This document shows, one piece after another, positions 27,372 through 35,556 of a stretch of DNA of 64,000 nucleotides. Under the pieces are notes generated by a model, which had not been told where the DNA came from, searched no databases, and saw only the letters and a list, made by a program, of their open reading frames with translations. This stretch comes from Peteryoungia algae. GTDB lineage: Bacteria > Pseudomonadota > Alphaproteobacteria > Rhizobiales > Rhizobiaceae. The position numbers and the translations under genes were made by a program. Within the stretch, counting starts at the first letter, position 1. Each line of letters begins with the position of its first letter. The DNA lies in contig NZ_CP128477.1 of assembly GCF_030369675.1 (NCBI RefSeq), positions 806,001 to 870,000 of the forward strand. The letters are read 5' to 3'.

Positions 27372-27855
27372 TGGTTGTCTCCTGGTGATGGAGATAGCAA
27401 TGACAGGGAAAATTTGATGCGCCGCGAAGAATAGCGCTAAGATAAAAGGCGAAATAGATGAAAAGCAAAATCTATATTTAGATGTATTTGAACTGTATTT
27501 GATTCTATATTGTGGAAAACTCTCGACATTATTGATTCAAATGTGATCGATTTTGCCGGGGCCTGCTTCGACAGGATCGATAAAACATATAGAATACAAA
27601 GGCTTGGATTCCCTACGCGTATCTGCTCCCAAACCGCCGATGGCTAGCCGTCCGAGGGATCTGCAGGTGGGAGTCGAAGCGAATTCTGCGGAATGTGCTC
27701 GGCCGGCTATCGGCCTATTCCGAAATGGGGCCTTCCATGGGCTGAATCTTTTTCTGGAATTTTGTCCCGCTCTGGCACGCATTTTTTTATGCGCCATAGA
27801 AAAAGGCGCCTCGTGATTGCCACGGGCGCCTGGATCCGGACTTGTGTGGTTGAGC
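27372..27855. other. AT-rich intergenic region upstream of the BTLCP gene
   Basis: No credible gene is seen in this stretch. The part at 27440-27600 is clearly AT-rich against its surroundings. It contains TGTATTTGA twice, 11 bases apart (27483 and 27494), and the palindromic TCTATATTTAGA at 27471-27482. It likely holds the promoter and operators of the minus-strand peptidase gene. An open frame at 27553-27816 has no ribosome-binding site or recognisable protein character. The PilZ terminator occupies the far end. Confidence 0.6.
27804..27831 (-). terminator. Intrinsic terminator of the PilZ gene
   Basis: AGGCGCC (27804-27810) pairs with GGCGCCT (27825-27831), with an inner CGTG/CACG extension. 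On the minus strand a run of five T follows. It lies 25 bases beyond the stop of the tandem-PilZ gene. Confidence 0.82.
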
Positions 27856-28470
27856 CTAGAGGAATTCCGTCAGGGCTTCGCGCGACTGCAGCGTCAGGAA
27901 TTCGATGGCCACTCCTTCCAGGAAGTGGCGTACTACGCGCCCGCGCATATTGCCGAGACGAACGGCCGAGCCGATCGGCGGGCGGATGTCGATGTCGACG
28001 GCGGCGCCCGAGAGCGAAAGGTCCATCAGGCGGCAGGGATAGGCCTTGCCGTCTTCCAGTGTCAGTTCGGTCCGGGTCTGGCGTGGCGTGAGGCGGTCGT
28101 GGCGCCGGTCTTCCGGCAGGCCCAGTTCGTGCTTGTTGGCGATCCAGGTCAGCTGGGCTGCGAGTTTTTCACGCTTGCGGACCGTGGCGTTGATCGTGAT
28201 GACAAAGCCATCCTCGGTCAGCTTCACCACAGTGCCTTCGATGCGGCCGAGGTGGTCGATATAGGCAACGATGCGCTCATTCGGGCGTGGCATGCCGGCA
28301 CAGGCAAAGCGCACATCTCCCGGCGACATGTCGACGACCTTGCAGACATACTCTTCATAGCTTGCGAGCATGAGCCTGCCTTGCAGGCTGACGGCAACGC
28401 GCTGGAAGGCTCGTTGCTGTCCCGGCGAGGCGATCGTGGAGCTCTGGCTTGCCTGCGGCGAGTACATCAT
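27856..28470 (-). CDS. Tandem PilZ-domain protein, putative c-di-GMP receptor
   Basis: A 204-residue soluble protein with two PilZ-like domains. The second (about 121-198) has both c-di-GMP motifs: R122-x3-R126 and D150-x-S-x2-G155. The first (about 20-110) keeps R20-x3-R24 but has D47-x-S-x-G51, one residue short of the consensus. It may therefore bind one ligand site canonically and use the other domain structurally. I chose ATG 28470 (ATGATG pair); the open frame runs to 28572 with no better site. Confidence 0.82.
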   Translation of the reverse strand: MMYSPQASQSSTIASPGQQRAFQRVAVSLQGRLMLASYEEYVCKVVDMSPGDVRFACAGMPRPNERIVAYIDHLGRIEGTVVKLTEDGFVITINATVRKREKLAAQLTWIANKHELGLPEDRRHDRLTPRQTRTELTLEDGKAYPCRLMDLSLSGAAVDIDIRPPIGSAVRLGNMRGRVVRHFLEGVAIEFLTLQSREALTEFL

Positions 28471-28609
28471 GAGAAATCTGTTCGTTCCTTTGTTCCTCGA
28501 CAGTAGTGGGTGAGCCGTTAATATTGTGTTTGCTCTCTGCCTCGCCTTTTCACGACGGAACGCAATTCGCACCCGGGTTAAGGTTAAGAACTCGTTTCAT
28601 TTGTTTCAT

Positions 28610-28735
28610 TCGAGGAAAGCTGCCATCAAGAGTGCAGCACACGCGAAGGTAAGCCTTCGGCACCACCTCCAGTCGGCGCAACGATCTGTCTCGCGCCTGC
28701 AAGGCCACTCGGTTTCCCGGGCGGCCTTTTTTTTA
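28610..28735 (+). ncRNA. Candidate small regulatory RNA ending at an orphan terminator
   Basis: The 3' end is set by a strong terminator with eight T after the stem. Upstream, a 6-bp hairpin (28644-28659) is followed by a single-stranded-looking CACCACCTCC, complementary to Shine-Dalgarno sequences, then the terminator stem. That layout resembles Hfq-dependent trans-acting small RNAs of rhizobia. The 5' end is a guess because no clear promoter boxes were found. An alternative is a rhomboid leader with an attenuator. Confidence 0.4.
28701..28734 (+). terminator. Strong plus-strand intrinsic terminator without an upstream gene
   Basis: AAGGCC (28701-28706) pairs with GGCCTT (28723-28728). An inner CTCGG/CCGGG extends the stem around a TTTC loop, and the T-tract runs to 28734. 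The nearest upstream gene is on the other strand, so this must end a non-coding transcript or act as an attenuator 50 bases before the rhomboid gene. Confidence 0.8.
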
Positions 28736-28783
28736 TCGGCCAGCTGCATTACCTCATGCAGGCAGACGAAACAGGAGTGGCCT

Positions 28784-29554
28784 ATGCAGGACGAATCGGG
28801 ATCGCGGCGCGACGAGCCCCCGCAAGGCGCAATGCCTGAACCTGCTCCAGAGCGGACCTCTTCCGACAATCCCCCGATCTTCAATTTGCCGCCCGGTATC
28901 CTCGCCGCCCTCGCTCTGGTGATCGGGATCTATGTCCTGCAGGATTTCGTGTTCTCGGAACGCACCAATCAATGGGTCGCCGTCGAGTTCGGCTTCTCTC
29001 CGGTCCGTTATCTCTACCCCCTCGGCGAACAGTCATTCGCGTGGCTCTGGACGCCGGTCTCGTATTCGCTGCTGCATGGCAGTTTTGAACATCTCGCCTT
29101 CAACAGCCTGTGGCTTGCGGCCTTCGGGACGCCTGTCTGCCGCAGGATCGGCGAAATGCGCTTCTTGTTGTTCTGGATCGTTTCCTCGGTCGCAGCAGCG
29201 GCTCTCCACGCCTTGGTCAATTGGGGTGAGCCATCACTGATGGTCGGCGCATCGGGCGTGATATCGGCGCTGATGGGGGGCGCGTGCCGGTTCGCCTTCG
29301 GTGATCGCCAGCGGGTCCACGCGCGTCTTTCGGGGCGGGAGCCGCCGCTCCTGAGCGTAGGACAGGCGTTATCGGATCGCACCGTGCGCGTTTTCATCAT
29401 CGTCTGGCTGCTTGGCAATGTCGCAATCGCCTTCGGTCTGCCGATGATGGGGGCCGGTTCGGCGGCAATTGCCTGGGATGCCCATATCGGTGGCTTCCTG
29501 CTTGGCTTCTTCTGCCTTGCCTTCTTCGATCCCTATAGCCGCAAGCCGGCATGA
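28784..29554 (+). CDS. Rhomboid family intramembrane serine protease
   Basis: A 256-residue polytopic membrane protease. The catalytic serine is S157 in VGASGVISALMGG (GxSG) and the partner is H234 in WDAHIGGFLLG. The upstream helix reads LLHGSFEHLAFNSLW, the usual H-x-x-x-H-x-x-x-N segment. A 35-residue Pro/acid-rich cytoplasmic tail precedes the first helix. The start is ATG 28784 with ACAGGAG upstream; the frame opens earlier at 28526 but crosses a terminator. Substrate unknown. Confidence 0.92.
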   Translation: MQDESGSRRDEPPQGAMPEPAPERTSSDNPPIFNLPPGILAALALVIGIYVLQDFVFSERTNQWVAVEFGFSPVRYLYPLGEQSFAWLWTPVSYSLLHGSFEHLAFNSLWLAAFGTPVCRRIGEMRFLLFWIVSSVAAAALHALVNWGEPSLMVGASGVISALMGGACRFAFGDRQRVHARLSGREPPLLSVGQALSDRTVRVFIIVWLLGNVAIAFGLPMMGAGSAAIAWDAHIGGFLLGFFCLAFFDPYSRKPA

Positions 29555-29581
29555 GAGCCGCTTATTGCATTCCTCTTGAAT

Positions 29582-29625
29582 AAAGGGCACCCTTTTCATC
29601 GGCAGTCCGCGAAGATTGGACTGCC
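29582..29625 (+). terminator. Hairpin pair after the rhomboid gene
   Basis: AAAGGG/CCCTTT at 29582-29595 followed by T forms a compact terminator. A second perfect 8-bp stem, GGCAGTCC (29601-29608) with GGACTGCC (29618-29625), follows without a T-run and may belong to the CBS gene leader. Confidence 0.5.
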
Positions 29626-29654
29626 GCCCCAGTGTTCTATGCGAGGAGGAACGC

Positions 29655-30089
29655 ATGAGTGCATCTGCAAGAAGCATACTCGAGCAAAAGGGCCGCAACG
29701 TCATCACCATCAATCCGACGGTGACCCTGGGCGAGGCAGCCCACGTGCTTGAAGAACACAAGATCGGTGCGGTTGTCGTCGTCGGCATGGAAAACCGGAT
29801 CGTTGGTATTTTCACCGAACGTGACGTGGTGCGCGCGATCGGATCGGAAGGCAAGGATGCCTTGGACCAGCCGGTATCGGCCTTCATGACCGCCAATGTC
29901 TATCGTTGCAGCGAGGAGACCGGTGTCAACGAACTCATGGAAATGATGTCGGCCCGTCGCTTCCGCCACGTGCCCGTCGAGGACAATGGCAAGCTCTGCG
30001 GCATCATCTCGATCGGTGACGTAGTGAAGTCGCGCATCCGCGAAATCGAGCAGGAGGCCGAGGACATCAAGGCCTATATCGCAGGCTAA
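29655..30089 (+). CDS. CBS-domain pair protein
   Basis: A 144-residue stand-alone protein with two CBS motifs: ITINPTVTLGEAAHVLEEHKIGAVVVV and VYRCSEETGVNELMEMMSARRFRHVPV, each followed by a G-I-F/I-S-x-G/R-D-V turn (GIFTERDVVRAIG, GIISIGDVVKSR). CBS pairs bind adenine nucleotides and usually regulate partner proteins. No partner is evident in the neighbourhood. The start is ATG 29655 behind GAGGAGGA. Confidence 0.9.
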   Translation: MSASARSILEQKGRNVITINPTVTLGEAAHVLEEHKIGAVVVVGMENRIVGIFTERDVVRAIGSEGKDALDQPVSAFMTANVYRCSEETGVNELMEMMSARRFRHVPVEDNGKLCGIISIGDVVKSRIREIEQEAEDIKAYIAG

Positions 30090-30114
30090 GGGCCTGGAAA
30101 TCAGCCAGGGCGAG

Positions 30115-30134
30115 GACCGCGCCGGGGCGCGGTC
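30115..30134. terminator. Bidirectional hairpin between CBS and patatin genes
   Basis: GACCGCGCC (30115-30123) pairs with GGCGCGGTC (30126-30134) in a tight GC-rich stem whose right arm overlaps the patatin stop codon. It lies between convergent genes. There is no T-run, so termination is inferred from position and stem strength only. Confidence 0.45.
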
Positions 30135-31089
30135 AGCGGAGCACGGCTTCCTGCATCCGCCGAATTTCGGTAACGCGGGACTTGGTTTCTTCGTAGCCTC
30201 GCTCGATCGCTTCCCCTGCGCGGTGAAACTCCGACAATCCGATGTCGTTAAGCCGCGGATGAAGCGCGAGGTCCGGCGGGTCGCCTGCGAGCCTCGCCCG
30301 TGAAATCCGGTCCTGGATGATGTTGAAGGCCTGGACCATGACGCCGGTCAGGCCGACCTTGTTTGGTGCCCGCGCCGTTTCGACATTTGCCTGGTCCGGG
30401 CTCGTGGCCTTGTGCTTGACCACCGCAGATCGACCAAACACGTCGTAGTGAAGATTGACCGCCATGACGAGCGGCTGCTCATAGGAGCGGCACACCGAGA
30501 CTGGTACCGGATTGACCAGCGCGCCATCGATCAGGGTTCGATTGTTGCACCGAACCGGTTCGAAAATGCCGGGAAGGGCATAGGACGCCCGCAGGGCGGT
30601 GATCAGGCTGCCGCCGTCGATCCAGACTTCATGGCCGCTATTGAGTTCCGAAGCCACCGCCACGAAGGGTTTCGGCAACTGTTCGATCGTCAATCCCTCA
30701 AGATGCTCCTGCATGCGCTTGGTGAGCCGCATGCCGCCCAGCAGTCCGCCGCCACCAATCGTCAGGTCGAGCAGCGAGGCGATGCGACGCATGGTCAGGG
30801 ACCGGGCGAAGGCTTCCAACTCATCGAGCTTTCCAGCGAGATAGCAACCGCCAACCAGGGCGCCGATCGAAGTGCCGGCAATCATGCCGACTTCGATGCC
30901 CTCCTCGTCGAGGGCGCGCAAGACGCCGATATGGGCCCAACCACGCGCGGCGCCGCCACCGAGCGCCAGGGCGACCTTGGCGCGCGTCTTCGTCTCAGGC
31001 CCGCTTGGATTGCCCGGCATGGACATGCCATCCTTCGCCGTTTGGGCAACGCTCGTTGCCGAATGTGACATCATACTCCAGTTCAGCAT
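30133..31089 (-). CDS. Patatin-like phospholipase family protein
   Basis: About 318 residues. The oxyanion-hole motif GGGAARGWAHIGVL is followed by the nucleophile elbow AGTSIG (S74). The catalytic-dyad aspartate is D188 in LIDGALVNPVP. This is the RssA/NTE-like group of lipid acyl hydrolases, cytoplasmic or membrane-associated. The start is ambiguous: ATG 31089 has a GGGG seven bases upstream, but 31074, 31071 or a longer form to 31125 are possible. It lies downstream of folE-hisI on the same strand. Confidence 0.88.
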   Translation of the reverse strand: MLNWSMMSHSATSVAQTAKDGMSMPGNPSGPETKTRAKVALALGGGAARGWAHIGVLRALDEEGIEVGMIAGTSIGALVGGCYLAGKLDELEAFARSLTMRRIASLLDLTIGGGGLLGGMRLTKRMQEHLEGLTIEQLPKPFVAVASELNSGHEVWIDGGSLITALRASYALPGIFEPVRCNNRTLIDGALVNPVPVSVCRSYEQPLVMAVNLHYDVFGRSAVVKHKATSPDQANVETARAPNKVGLTGVMVQAFNIIQDRISRARLAGDPPDLALHPRLNDIGLSEFHRAGEAIERGYEETKSRVTEIRRMQEAVLR

Positions 31090-31170
31090 CTCCGAACCCC
31101 ATTCGCTGAACACTCCGGACCACATTAGGACATTGTCTGCTTACGAATTCGTTATGCGTAAACCGTTTCC

Positions 31171-31623
31171 TCAACCGCCATAGATGTCGGACGGGTCGAA
31201 ATGGCGGTGATCGTCGGCGATCGTGAGCGCCGGGCGTCCACCATCGAGTGCGGCAGAGCGAAAGAAGCAGGAGCGGCGCCCGGTGTGACAGGTGGCATCG
31301 TGGCCGGCGACCTCGACCTTCAGCCAGATTGCATCCTGATCGCAATCCACCCGGATTTCCTTGACCGATTGCAGGTTCCCCGAACTTTCGCCCTTCTTCC
31401 AGATCTTGGCTCGCGATCGGCTGTAATAGTGACCGATCCCGGTTTCCAGCGTCAGCGCAATGGCTTCGGCATTCATATGCGCCACCATCAGCAGCTCGCC
31501 ATCGCGTGCATCCGTCACCACGGCCGTGACGAGGCCGTGCTCATCGAATTTCGGCGTGAAGGCGAGCCCCTCTTCCAGCTGTGCTTTGTCGGGGGAGGGC
31601 GGGTCGAAGGAAATGGATGACAT
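31171..31623 (-). CDS. hisI: Phosphoribosyl-AMP cyclohydrolase
   Basis: A 150-residue HisI, opening the adenine ring of phosphoribosyl-AMP in histidine synthesis. The zinc and magnesium region is intact: [28 protein letters not shown] with the ligand cysteines, and [21 protein letters not shown] upstream. It is a single-function protein without the HisE pyrophosphohydrolase domain. The start is ATG 31623, ten bases after the folE stop, so it is probably co-transcribed with folE. Confidence 0.96.
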   Translation of the reverse strand: MSSISFDPPSPDKAQLEEGLAFTPKFDEHGLVTAVVTDARDGELLMVAHMNAEAIALTLETGIGHYYSRSRAKIWKKGESSGNLQSVKEIRVDCDQDAIWLKVEVAGHDATCHTGRRSCFFRSAALDGGRPALTIADDHRHFDPSDIYGG

Positions 31624-31633
31624 CTGTATGAAC

Positions 31634-32239
31634 TCAGCGGTTGCGGACCATGGACATGAAGCGCGCCTGTTCGGCCGCATTGTCCTTGAAGGCGCCGGTG
31701 AAGGTTGTGGTGAGGGTCGTAGAACCCGTCTTCTGGATGCCGCGCATGGCCATGCACATATGCTCGGCCTCGATGAACACCGCGACACCGCGCGGCTGCA
31801 GGCCGCCGTCGATCGCCTGAGCGATTTGTGCGGTCATGTTCTCCTGGGTCTGCAGACGTCGGGCGAAGACATCGACGACCCGGGCAATCTTGGAGAGCCC
31901 GAGGACGCGACCCTTCGGCAGATAGGCGACATGCGCCTTGCCCATCACGGGCAACATGTGGTGTTCGCAATGCGAGAAGAAGGAAATATCGCGCACCAGA
32001 ACCATGTCGTCATAGCCGCCGACCTCCTCGAAGGTCCGTCCGAGAACCTCGTCAATATCGGTTTCATAGCCGGCAAAGAGTTCGGAATATGCTTTGGCGA
32101 CGCGGGCCGGTGTGTCGAGCAGCCCCTCCCGCTCCGGATCGTCTCCGGCCCATAGCAGAAGCGTGCGAACAGCCTGCTCGGCTTCTTCGCGCGTCGGGCG
32201 CGGCGAATCCGCAGTCAGTTTCGTGACGATTGCGTCCAT
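31634..32239 (-). CDS. folE: GTP cyclohydrolase I
   Basis: A 201-residue FolE of the zinc-dependent type IA, forming dihydroneopterin triphosphate for folate. Zinc ligands are in [11 protein letters not shown] and in [11 protein letters not shown]. Other family segments are [19 protein letters not shown] and [18 protein letters not shown] chose ATG 32239 (MDAIVTKL) with GGGAG nine bases upstream; the frame continues to an ATG at 32317, which lacks a convincing ribosome-binding site. Divergent from the NifU-type gene across 269 bases. Confidence 0.96.
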   Translation of the reverse strand: MDAIVTKLTADSPRPTREEAEQAVRTLLLWAGDDPEREGLLDTPARVAKAYSELFAGYETDIDEVLGRTFEEVGGYDDMVLVRDISFFSHCEHHMLPVMGKAHVAYLPKGRVLGLSKIARVVDVFARRLQTQENMTAQIAQAIDGGLQPRGVAVFIEAEHMCMAMRGIQKTGSTTLTTTFTGAFKDNAAEQARFMSMVRNR

Positions 32240-32508
32240 GGCCTTGGTCTCCCGGTCCCGTTCGATGCGGGTCGCTGGTTTGGCTTTGCCGGATTGTAAA
32301 TGCGTAATGCGGCTCATAATGCAAGTCCGTTGTCGTGGTTTGCGGTGAGAAGATCAAAGCCTGACGGGCGGCTTGCGTTTGTCCTGAGCCCGTCCCTCCG
32401 ATATAAGGAGCATTGAAATCGATATAAAGGCGGTGGCTGCGACATGATGCCGGCGGCATTGCTGTAGCCAGTCCCTATATACGGGAAAGACGCCGGAGCG
32501 GATTGACC

Positions 32509-32955
32509 ATGGACGACATCTACAACACCAAGATTCTCGAATTTGCCGGAAACATCAGCCGCATTGGAACGCTCAGCGATGCGCAGGCGGTCTCAGAGAA
32601 GCATTCGAAGCTCTGTGGCTCTCGGGTGAAGGTCTATCTGAGGGTCGACGGCGGCATTGTCACCGATTTCGCCCACGAAGTGAAGGCGTGCGCGCTGGGT
32701 CAGGCATCGTCCGGCATCATGGCGCGCCACGTTGTCGGCGCGACTGCAGAGGAACTCCGCAAGGCAAGGCTCGACATGCTCGCCATGCTGAAAGAAGACG
32801 GCGAGGGGCCGGTCGGCCGTTTCGAAGACATGCGCTTCCTGAAGCCGGTTCGGGACTACAAGGCCCGTCACGCCTCCACCATGCTGACCTTCGATGCCGT
32901 GGTCGACTGTCTCGATCAGATCGAGCAACCGGCCATGCCCGCCGAGGCGAGCTGA
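32509..32955 (+). CDS. NifU/IscU-type iron-sulfur cluster assembly scaffold protein
   Basis: A 148-residue scaffold of the NifU N-terminal fold. Three conserved cysteines are seen: KLCGSRV, KACALGQASSG and VVDCLDQ. This is the IscU/SufU-like group common in rhizobia, where SUF is the housekeeping Fe-S system; the donor and target are not evident from the neighbours. ATG 32509 is preferred over TTG 32503. yidD follows two bases later, an unusual but conserved rhizobial pairing. Confidence 0.88.
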   Translation: MDDIYNTKILEFAGNISRIGTLSDAQAVSEKHSKLCGSRVKVYLRVDGGIVTDFAHEVKACALGQASSGIMARHVVGATAEELRKARLDMLAMLKEDGEGPVGRFEDMRFLKPVRDYKARHASTMLTFDAVVDCLDQIEQPAMPAEAS

Positions 32956-32957
32956 CC

Positions 32958-33326
32958 ATGTGCGAAGGCCCCGATTGCGGCCATGATTCGGCCGGTCGGT
33001 CGCTTGAAAGCCGGAACTGGCAAGGGCCGTTCCGCAAGACCCCGGGCCGACTGTTTGGCATGGGGCTGATCCGTTTCTATCAGCTGACACTGTCCAGCAT
33101 AGTCGGCAGTTCGTGTCGCCACATGCCGACCTGTTCGGAATACGGTTACGAGGCGATTGCCCGTCATGGCCTATGGTCGGGTGGGTGGCTGACACTGTTT
33201 CGCGTCGGCCGCTGCGGACCGGGCGGCACATGGGGCCCGGATCCGGTCCCCCCGGTGCTCGATAGCCGCTTCACCTGGTATGCGCCGTGGCGTCTCTGGA
33301 AGTTCGGCCGCAAACCAGGGGCCTGA
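32958..33326 (+). CDS. yidD: Membrane protein insertion efficiency factor YidD
   Basis: A 122-residue YidD (DUF37) protein. The signature is present: FYQLTLSSIVGSSCRHMPTC followed by SEYGYEAIARHG, then RCGPGGTWGPDPVP. YidD assists YidC-dependent insertion of inner-membrane proteins. Here it has a 30-residue N-terminal extension relative to the minimal family. The ATG at 32958 nearly abuts the scaffold gene, suggesting coupling. Downstream is a structured leader ahead of thrS. Confidence 0.93.
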   Translation: MCEGPDCGHDSAGRSLESRNWQGPFRKTPGRLFGMGLIRFYQLTLSSIVGSSCRHMPTCSEYGYEAIARHGLWSGGWLTLFRVGRCGPGGTWGPDPVPPVLDSRFTWYAPWRLWKFGRKPGA

Positions 33327-33360
33327 GCCCTCTTGGCAAGGAGCAAGATCCTTTACTCAG

Positions 33361-33438
33361 CAGCGCTTTCGTCCTAAGGAGCGCCGGTAAATCGCGGGTT
33401 CGAACCCGCCCCTTTCACCACCCGCATTCGTTGGCGGG
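33361..33438 (+). promoter_or_regulatory. tRNA-like, mutually exclusive hairpins in the thrS leader
   Basis: Four 5-nt arms can pair in alternatives: GCGGG 33394-33398, CCCGC 33405-33409, CCCGC 33421-33425 and GCGGG 33434-33438. The first pair closes a TTCGAA loop, and the sequence then runs CCCTTTCACCA, like a tRNA T-arm and 3' end with one base missing. A GCGC(T)/(A)GCGC hairpin with TCCTAA in its loop lies just upstream. It may be an autoregulatory leader for ThrRS or a tRNA remnant. Confidence 0.45.
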
Positions 33439-33458
33439 ACTGGATCAGGAGACTTAGC

Positions 33459-35456
33459 ATGTCCGCTTCCGTATCTCTCACTTTCCCCGATGGCTCCATT
33501 CGCGAATACGCTGCCGGCACGACCGGTGCGCAGGTTGCCGAATCAATTTCCAAGTCGCTCGCCAAGAAGGCTGTCGCGATTGCGCTCGACGGCACCGTGC
33601 GCGACCTGTCTGACCCTGTCATCGAGGGCAAGATCGAGATCGTCACCCGCACCGATCCGCGCGCATTGGAGCTCATCCGTCATGATGCGGCGCATGTCAT
33701 GGCCGAGGCCGTGCAGGAGCTCTGGCCCGGTACCCAGGTGACCATCGGTCCGGTGATCGAGAACGGTTTTTACTACGACTTCGCCAAGGACGAGCCCTTC
33801 ACGCCCGACGATCTGCCGAAGATCGAAAAGCGGATGAAGGAGATCATCCAGCGCAACAAGCCCTTCACCAAGGAAGTCTGGTCGCGCGACAAGGCGAGGG
33901 AGGTTTTTGCCTCCAAGGGCGAAAAGTACAAGGTCGAGCTGGTCGACGCGATCCCGGAAGACCAGGACCTCAAGATCTACTATCAGGGCGATTGGTTCGA
34001 CCTCTGCCGTGGGCCGCATATGGCGTCCACCGGGCAGATCGGCATGGCCTTCAAGCTGATGAAGGTCGCCGGTGCCTATTGGCGCGGTGACAGCAACAAT
34101 CCGATGCTGACCCGCATCTACGGCACGGCTTTTGCGGACCAGGAAGACCTGGATCGTTACCTGCACATTCTGGCCGAAGCCGAAAAGCGCGACCACCGCA
34201 AGCTTGGTCGCGAGATGGATCTCTTCCATTTCCAGGAAGAAGGCCCCGGCGTCGTCTTCTGGCACGGCAAGGGCTGGCGCATGTTCCAGACGCTGACCTC
34301 CTACATGCGCCGTCGGCTCGAGGGCGTCTATGAGGAAGTCAACGCACCGCAGGTGCTCGACAAGTCGCTCTGGGAAACGTCCGGTCACTGGGGCTGGTAT
34401 CAGGAGAACATGTTTGCCGTGAAATCGGCGCATGCCTTCACCCATCCCGACGACCAGGAAGCCGATCAGAAGGTCTTCGCGCTGAAGCCGATGAACTGCC
34501 CGGGTCACGTGCAGATCTTCAAGCATGGCCTGAAGTCCTATCGCGAGCTGCCCGTCCGTCTCGCCGAATTCGGCAATGTCCACCGCTACGAGGCGTCCGG
34601 TGCGCTGCACGGCCTGATGCGCGTGCGCGGCTTCACCCAGGACGATGCGCATGTCTTCTGCACGGATGAGCAGATGGCGGCCGAATGCTTGCGAATCAAC
34701 GACCTGATCCTCTCGGTCTACGAGGACTTCGGCTTCGGCGAGATCGTCGTGAAGCTCTCGACCCGTCCGGATAAGCGAGTCGGCACCGACGACCTCTGGG
34801 ATCGCGCCGAAAGCGTCATGATGGACGTGTTGAAGCAGATCGAGGAACAGTCCGGCGGCCGCATCAAGACCGGCATTCTGCCGGGCGAGGGTGCCTTCTA
34901 CGGGCCGAAGTTCGAATACACTTTGCGCGACGCGATCGGCCGAGAATGGCAGTGCGGCACGACACAGGTGGACTTCAACCTGCCGGAACGCTTTGGTGCC
35001 TTCTACATCGACGACAAGTCGGAAAAGAAGCAGCCCGTCATGATTCACCGCGCCATTTGCGGCTCGATGGAGCGCTTCCTTGGCATCCTGATCGAGAACT
35101 TCGCCGGCCATATGCCGCTCTGGTTTGCACCGCTTCAGGTCGTGGTTGCAACGATCACCTCGGATGCCGACGACTATGGTCGGGAAGTCGCAGAGCAGCT
35201 CCGTGATGCGGGCCTGCTGGTCGAGACCGACTTCCGCAACGAGAAGATCAACTACAAGGTTCGCGAGCACTCCGTGACCAAGGTGCCGGTCATCATTGTC
35301 TGCGGCAAGCGCGAGGCGGAGGAAAACACCGTCAACATCCGTCGTCTCGGTTCCCAGGAGCAGGTCTCGATGCCGCTCGTCGAAGCCGTCGCGGTACTGG
35401 CTGGTGAAGCAACGCCGCCAGACGTCAAGCGCAAGCTGGCAAAGCGCAAGGTCTGA
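33459..35456 (+). CDS. thrS: Threonyl-tRNA synthetase
   Basis: A 665-residue class II synthetase with the full domain set: N-terminal TGS ([15 protein letters not shown]), the editing/SAD domain ([20 protein letters not shown]), the catalytic core and the C-terminal anticodon-binding domain from about residue 545. The core shows [19 protein letters not shown], zinc-binding MNCPGH and [20 protein letters not shown] (motif 2). It attaches threonine to tRNA-Thr. ATG 33459 follows AGGAGA. The leader carries a tRNA-like structure. Confidence 0.98.
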   Translation: MSASVSLTFPDGSIREYAAGTTGAQVAESISKSLAKKAVAIALDGTVRDLSDPVIEGKIEIVTRTDPRALELIRHDAAHVMAEAVQELWPGTQVTIGPVIENGFYYDFAKDEPFTPDDLPKIEKRMKEIIQRNKPFTKEVWSRDKAREVFASKGEKYKVELVDAIPEDQDLKIYYQGDWFDLCRGPHMASTGQIGMAFKLMKVAGAYWRGDSNNPMLTRIYGTAFADQEDLDRYLHILAEAEKRDHRKLGREMDLFHFQEEGPGVVFWHGKGWRMFQTLTSYMRRRLEGVYEEVNAPQVLDKSLWETSGHWGWYQENMFAVKSAHAFTHPDDQEADQKVFALKPMNCPGHVQIFKHGLKSYRELPVRLAEFGNVHRYEASGALHGLMRVRGFTQDDAHVFCTDEQMAAECLRINDLILSVYEDFGFGEIVVKLSTRPDKRVGTDDLWDRAESVMMDVLKQIEEQSGGRIKTGILPGEGAFYGPKFEYTLRDAIGREWQCGTTQVDFNLPERFGAFYIDDKSEKKQPVMIHRAICGSMERFLGILIENFAGHMPLWFAPLQVVVATITSDADDYGREVAEQLRDAGLLVETDFRNEKINYKVREHSVTKVPVIIVCGKREAEENTVNIRRLGSQEQVSMPLVEAVAVLAGEATPPDVKRKLAKRKV

Positions 35457-35462
35457 ATGGGT

Positions 35463-35500
35463 AGCTGTCTGGCAGTGTGTCGCAGCACTGTCAGACAGCT
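35463..35500 (+). terminator. Long perfect hairpin after thrS
   Basis: AGCTGTCTG (35463-35471) pairs with CAGACAGCT (35492-35500) and continues through a G-T wobble into CAGTG/CACTG around an 8-nt loop, giving a 15-bp stem. It begins six bases after the thrS stop. There is no T-run, so it may stabilise the 3' end or act with Rho instead of being a classical terminator. Confidence 0.55.
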
Positions 35501-35556
35501 GTCATCGAAACGGCATATGACGGAATGATGATTCTCCGCGCGACTGGAGCCTTCTC

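Larger units (their letters stand above)
28471..28783. other. Intergenic region between divergent PilZ and rhomboid genes
   Basis: No protein-coding gene is supported here. It should contain the PilZ promoter (minus) and at least one plus-strand transcription unit, because a strong plus-strand terminator sits at 28701-28734. Upstream of that are a CGAAGG/CCTTCG hairpin (28644-28659) and the pyrimidine-rich CACCACCTCC. The rhomboid ribosome-binding site ACAGGAG lies at the right edge. Confidence 0.6.

Noticed and set aside
27553..27816. 87-codon plus-strand open frame in the AT-rich gap
   Set aside because: No ribosome-binding site and no protein-like pattern; it runs up to the PilZ terminator.
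33345..33420. Complete tRNA gene ending in CACCA
   Set aside because: No 5' acceptor arm pairs with the CCCTTTC 3' strand, the T-loop is one base short and the anticodon stem is mispaired. Kept only as a tRNA-like leader element.
33345..33458. Piece of a permuted alphaproteobacterial tmRNA
   Set aside because: No tag-peptide reading frame is visible and the T-arm is defective.
33543..35270. 575-codon open frame antisense to thrS
   Set aside because: A shadow of thrS; composition is typical of reverse-frame translation and there is no supporting start signal.
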